64,000 bases of DNA from Planifilum fulgidum (GTDB lineage: Bacteria > Bacillota > Bacilli > Thermoactinomycetales > DSM-44946): positions 113,370-177,369 of the forward strand of contig NZ_FOOK01000003.1 of assembly GCF_900113175.1 (NCBI RefSeq), in the 5' to 3' direction. This document shows, one piece after another, positions 60,939 through 64,000 of the stretch. The notes beneath the pieces are model-generated. The model was not told the origin of the DNA and searched no databases. It saw nothing but the letters and a program-made list of their open reading frames with translations. Both the position numbers and the translations under genes were made by a program. The stretch's first letter is position 1; each line of letters begins with the position of its first letter.

Positions 60939-62783
60939 ATGAAGCCCAAAAATCTGCTGGAGGCGGTTCAGCGAACCGTTGAACGATACCCCGACAAGCC
61001 GGCCCTGATGTGGAAGAGCGGCGGGGCGTATCAAAGCATGACCTATCGGGAAATGTGGCGGCAGATTCAGGATGCGGCCGCCGGGTTGGTCCGGTTGGGC
61101 ATCGGAAAGGACGACAAGGTGGCCCTTATGTCGGAGAACAATCCCTGGTGGCCCATCACCGATTTGGCCATCCTGAGTCTGGGAGCGGTTACAGTTCCCG
61201 TCTATCCCACGTTGACTCCGGAACAGGTGTCCTATATTCTGAAAAACGCCGAATGCAAAGCGATCGTCGTCGAAGACGAACATCAGCTGAAAAAGGTCCG
61301 GGAAGGGGACGCGGACGTTTCCAGCATCATCGTGATCCGTCCCGGGGACGGGTTTGCGCCCGGCGAAGGCGTCCTCGACATGGCCGATCTTCTGAAGGAG
61401 GGAAAATCCCATCCCCTGGAGGGTTGGGAGAAGGGCTTCGATGAGATCGGGCGGGACCGGCTGGCGACGATCATCCACACCTCGGGGACGACGGGGCCGC
61501 CCAAAGGGGTGATGCTCACCCACGGTAATTTCCTGTCCAACATGGAAGGCGTTCATTTCTGGGTGATCGAGCTGAAACCCGAGGATGTCCTGCTCTCCTA
61601 TCTTCCCTTGTCCCATGTTTTCGAACGGATGGCCGGCCAATTTATGCCCCTGTATATCGGCACGACCATCGCCTACGCGGAGAGCATCGACAAGATCCAG
61701 GAGAACCTGCAGGAAGTGAAGCCGACGGTGATGACCAGCGTTCCCCGCCTTTTCGAAAAGGTGTATGAAAAGGTGCAGGAGCAGATCGAGTCGGGAACGC
61801 CCCTTCGGCGGAAAATATTTGACTGGGCGGTCCGCGTCGGCATGAAGCGGTACGAGATTTATCTCAATGAATCCATCGACAAATTGCTCCTGGGGGATCC
61901 CATGCCTCCCGGCTTGCGCCGGCAGTGGAAGCTGGCCAAGGCCCTCGTCTACAAAAAGGTAAAGGACGGTCTCGGCGGCCGCATCCGGGGGATGGTCTCG
62001 GGAGGGGCGCCCCTCAATCCGGAGATCGGGAAATTCTTCTGGGCCATGGATATTCCCATTCTGGAGGGTTACGGGTTGACGGAGACGTCTCCGGTCATCT
62101 CCGCCAATCCGATGGTCCGCTCCAAGGTGGGAACCGTGGGCAAACCCCTGCCCAACGTGGAAGTGAAGATCGCCCCGGACGGGGAGATTCTGGTCCGCGG
62201 CCCCAGCGTGATGGTCGGCTACTACAAAAACGAAGAGGCGACCCGGGAGGCGATATCCGAGGACGGCTGGTTCCACACGGGGGATCTGGGCGAACTGGAC
62301 GAGGAGGGCTACCTGAAGGTCGTCGACCGGAAGAAAAATATCCTGGTGCTTTCCACCGGGAAAAATGTGGCGCCGCAGCCGGTGGAGACGGCGATCAACG
62401 AAAGCCGCTACATCGAGACTTCGGCCCTGATCGGGAACAACCGCAAGTATGTCATTGTCCTGGTCGTTCCCCAGTTTGAAAATGTCATGGACTGGGCGAA
62501 GAAGAAGGGGATCGGGGGGGAGCGGGCGGAAGTGATCCGCCATCCCGAGGTCCAGCGGTTGATCCGTCAGGAAGTGGAAAAGGCCGTTCAAGGGTTTGCT
62601 CCCCACGAGCAGCCGAAAAAAGTGGTGATCATGGAACGGGAGTGGTCGGTGGAAACCGGTGAATTGACGCCGACCCTCAAGGTGCGGATGCGGGAGATCG
62701 AGAAGAAATATGCCGAACAGATCGAAAAAGCTTACAGCGAAGATGCCGGGGCGGCGAGCGAAGTGGCCGCAACGGCCGACTGA
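60939..62783 (+). CDS. Long-chain acyl-CoA synthetase (AMP-forming)
   Basis: 614 residues, near the ACSL length. IHTSGTTGPPKGVMLTHGN is the AMP/P-loop motif, YGLTETSPVIS the A5 motif and DGWFHTGDLG the A7 motif; the hinge is VDRKKNILVLSTGKNVAPQPVE. It activates fatty acids to acyl-CoA, at the membrane surface. ATG 60939 follows GGGAGGG. It is co-directed with the enoyl-CoA hydratase, 15 bases downstream. Confidence 0.93.
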   Translation: MKPKNLLEAVQRTVERYPDKPALMWKSGGAYQSMTYREMWRQIQDAAAGLVRLGIGKDDKVALMSENNPWWPITDLAILSLGAVTVPVYPTLTPEQVSYILKNAECKAIVVEDEHQLKKVREGDADVSSIIVIRPGDGFAPGEGVLDMADLLKEGKSHPLEGWEKGFDEIGRDRLATIIHTSGTTGPPKGVMLTHGNFLSNMEGVHFWVIELKPEDVLLSYLPLSHVFERMAGQFMPLYIGTTIAYAESIDKIQENLQEVKPTVMTSVPRLFEKVYEKVQEQIESGTPLRRKIFDWAVRVGMKRYEIYLNESIDKLLLGDPMPPGLRRQWKLAKALVYKKVKDGLGGRIRGMVSGGAPLNPEIGKFFWAMDIPILEGYGLTETSPVISANPMVRSKVGTVGKPLPNVEVKIAPDGEILVRGPSVMVGYYKNEEATREAISEDGWFHTGDLGELDEEGYLKVVDRKKNILVLSTGKNVAPQPVETAINESRYIETSALIGNNRKYVIVLVVPQFENVMDWAKKKGIGGERAEVIRHPEVQRLIRQEVEKAVQGFAPHEQPKKVVIMEREWSVETGELTPTLKVRMREIEKKYAEQIEKAYSEDAGAASEVAATAD

Positions 62784-62798
62784 AAAGAGAACGGAGGG

Positions 62799-63587
62799 AT
62801 GGAAGTGGGGGGAGAAAACTGTCGGCTTGAGATGCGGAAGCGGGTGGCGGTGATCACCATCGACCGGCCCCCGATGAACACCTTGAGCCGCGATACGCTC
62901 ACGGAGATCGGAACGATCCTGGACAAAATCGAGGGGGACGGGGAAGTCCGCGCCGTCGTTCTGACCGGGGCCGGGGAGAAGATGTTCTCCGCCGGGGCGG
63001 ATGTGACGGAGTTTGCGGGCATGGCGGATCCCGAATCCGCTGAAGCCACCCTCAAGCGGATGCACGACCTGTTTAACCGGATCGAGCGCTTCTCCAAACC
63101 GATCATCGCCTGTATCAACGGGCATGCTCTGGGCGGCGGGAACGAGCTGCAGATGGCTTGCCACCTGGCAGTCGCCGCCGACACCGCCGAGCTGGGGCTG
63201 CCGGAGGTGCGCCTGGGGATCATGCCCGGATACGGAGGGACCCAGCGGTTGGCCCGTCTGGTCGGTCGCCGGCGCGCCCTGGCGATGATGCTGAGCGGGG
63301 AGCGCATTCCCGCCCAAACCGCCCTGGAATGGGGTCTGGTCAACCGGGTGGTTCCCCGGGAGAAGGTCCTGGAGGAGGCGGTAAAGTGGGCGGAGCAGCT
63401 GGCGGGAGGGCCGCCCCTCGCCATGAAGGGGATCCTGGATGCCGTCGTCCGGGGAACCGATGTGGACCTGGAGCAGGGGCTGGCCATCGAGAGGGAAAAC
63501 ATGCTCTCCGTTATCCGGACGGAAGACGCCATCGAGGGCGTCACATCCTTCTTCCAGAAAAAGACCCCCAACTTCAAGGGGCGGTGA
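62799..63587 (+). CDS. Enoyl-CoA hydratase/isomerase family protein
   Basis: 262 residues, crotonase fold. FSAGADVTEFAG and ALGGGNELQMACHLAVAADTAELGLPEVRLGIMPGYGGTQRL contain the oxyanion-hole Gly and both catalytic Glu positions (NELQMAC, LPEVRLG). It hydrates trans-2-enoyl-CoA in beta-oxidation. It starts at ATG 62799 close behind GGAGGG; GTG 62805 is an alternative. Confidence 0.92.
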   Translation: MEVGGENCRLEMRKRVAVITIDRPPMNTLSRDTLTEIGTILDKIEGDGEVRAVVLTGAGEKMFSAGADVTEFAGMADPESAEATLKRMHDLFNRIERFSKPIIACINGHALGGGNELQMACHLAVAADTAELGLPEVRLGIMPGYGGTQRLARLVGRRRALAMMLSGERIPAQTALEWGLVNRVVPREKVLEEAVKWAEQLAGGPPLAMKGILDAVVRGTDVDLEQGLAIERENMLSVIRTEDAIEGVTSFFQKKTPNFKGR

Positions 63588-63636
63588 GTCAGTCCGCCCC
63601 TTGAGGCGGGTGTGTTGGGCCATATGGTTTGAAAAA

Positions 63637-63660
63637 GGAGCGCCCGTCAAGGGGCGCTCG
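63637..63660 (+). repeat. Inverted repeat, terminator-like
   Basis: GAGCGCCC, GTCAA loop, GGGGCGCTC after the hydratase gene. Confidence 0.45.
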
Positions 63661-63695
63661 AGGCTGTTGACAAAGAAGGGTCAACAGCCTTTTTT
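63661..63695 (+). terminator. Strong hairpin at the left side of the insertion sequence
   Basis: AGGCTGTTGAC / GTCAACAGCCT form an 11-bp stem, then TTTTTG. It may be both a terminator and part of the IS left end, where such hairpins shield the transposase gene from outside transcription. Confidence 0.65.
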
Positions 63696-63736
63696 GTTGA
63701 ATTCGGAATAAAACAATTCCGAAGGAAGGTTTTTAT

Positions 63737-64000
63737 ATGTTCAGGACGAACCCATCCAGGGAATTTCAACCCGAAACAGTCAACATAGAAGACCTTGTTC
63801 CCCAAGATCACTTGCTTAGAAAAATCAATGAAACCATCGACTTTTCGTTTATCGCGGAAAAATGCCGCCCCTTGTATTGTCAAGATAATGGGCGTCCTTG
63901 CATCGATCCGGTCATGCTGTTCAAAATGCTTTTGATCGGTTATTTGTACGGAATTCGTTCGGAAAGACGCCTCATTGAGGAAATCCGGGTCAACATCGCC
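63737..64000 (+). mobile_element. IS1182-family transposase, N-terminal part (runs off the window)
   Basis: The first 88 codons are in the window. MFRTNPSREFQPETVNIEDLVPQDHLLRKI and IDPVMLFKMLLIGYLYGIRSERRLIEEIRVN are the typical N-terminal DUF772-type domain of IS1182/IS5-like DDE transposases. The ATG follows GAAGGAAGG. The right end, catalytic core and target duplication lie outside. Confidence 0.88.

Noticed and set aside
60834..63650. 938-codon open frame on the minus strand
   Set aside because: It is the antisense shadow of the acyl-CoA synthetase and enoyl-CoA hydratase genes, is His/Pro/Arg-rich, and has no binding site or domain.

Overview
The window is about 58-60% G+C and reads as a Gram-positive, endospore-forming chromosome of the order Bacillales. 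The gene content points that way: DUF1128 (YfkK), a YjcZ-like micropeptide, a YtqA/MnmM pair, a YhgE-like heptad protein with an MMPL exporter, ATP-type PckA, and a PDH operon in A-B-C-D order. The G+C level and gene mix suggest a Thermoactinomycetaceae-type thermophile; this is inference, because there is no 16S gene here. Shine-Dalgarno sequences are strong and GTG/TTG starts are common, so I moved many starts to the codon that best fits the ribosome binding site. No tRNA or rRNA gene was seen.

Layout. 1-3500: a partial YkvI-type membrane protein, small hypotheticals, a degenerate PlsY-like protein, DUF2797, DUF488 and a micropeptide. 3800-8800: a candidate short RNA unit, an alpha/beta hydrolase, then a cobalamin riboswitch with an attenuator leading into btuF-btuC-btuD-like genes and a PduO-type adenosyltransferase (B12 uptake plus activation). 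8800-17500: ArsC-family protein, TPP-dependent oxidase-like enzyme, a peroxiredoxin and a manganese catalase each behind a PerR-like box, redoxin, GcvH, a DUF2553-like protein, a zinc-finger protein and a PanE-like reductase. 17700-23500: pckA, S1-domain protein, lipoprotein, tRNA methyltransferase MnmM, radical-SAM YtqA, SRAP protein. 23900-28750: pyruvate dehydrogenase operon. 28900-33100: thioesterase, DUF1128, DUF309, DUF2203, a secreted amidase with an acidic repeat linker, YdcF.

33500-37000 is a lactone/alcohol module. A zinc lactonase and an alcohol dehydrogenase lie behind a good sigma-54 (-24/-12) promoter, next to a divergently encoded PAS/AAA+ sigma-54 activator. 37450-46500: DUF3311/SSF symporter pair, a TetR / MMPL / YhgE-like unit whose exporter start appears frameshifted, an EamA transporter, and an Eis-like acetyltransferase interrupted at a G_GGA_AAA heptamer. 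46800-53200: a sirtuin with an N-terminal extension, SDR, cupin, two paralogous small proteins with identically built promoters and a shared palindrome, Tpx and ThpR.

54000-54600 holds a cas-less CRISPR array that erodes from one end to the other; beyond it lies a second, decayed copy of the thpR tail. 55283-56732 is a compact quorum-sensing-type cassette: an HTH-TPR (RNPP/Rap/NprR-like) receptor overlapping a 42-aa secreted-peptide gene. Then follow a membrane protein, a methyltransferase pseudogene, and a TetR / SCP2 / acyl-CoA synthetase / enoyl-CoA hydratase fatty-acid unit. The window closes inside an IS1182-type transposase.

The most novel-looking items are the receptor-peptide pair, the sigma-54 lactonase unit, the twin-promoter paralog pair, and the decaying CRISPR locus with its thpR duplication.
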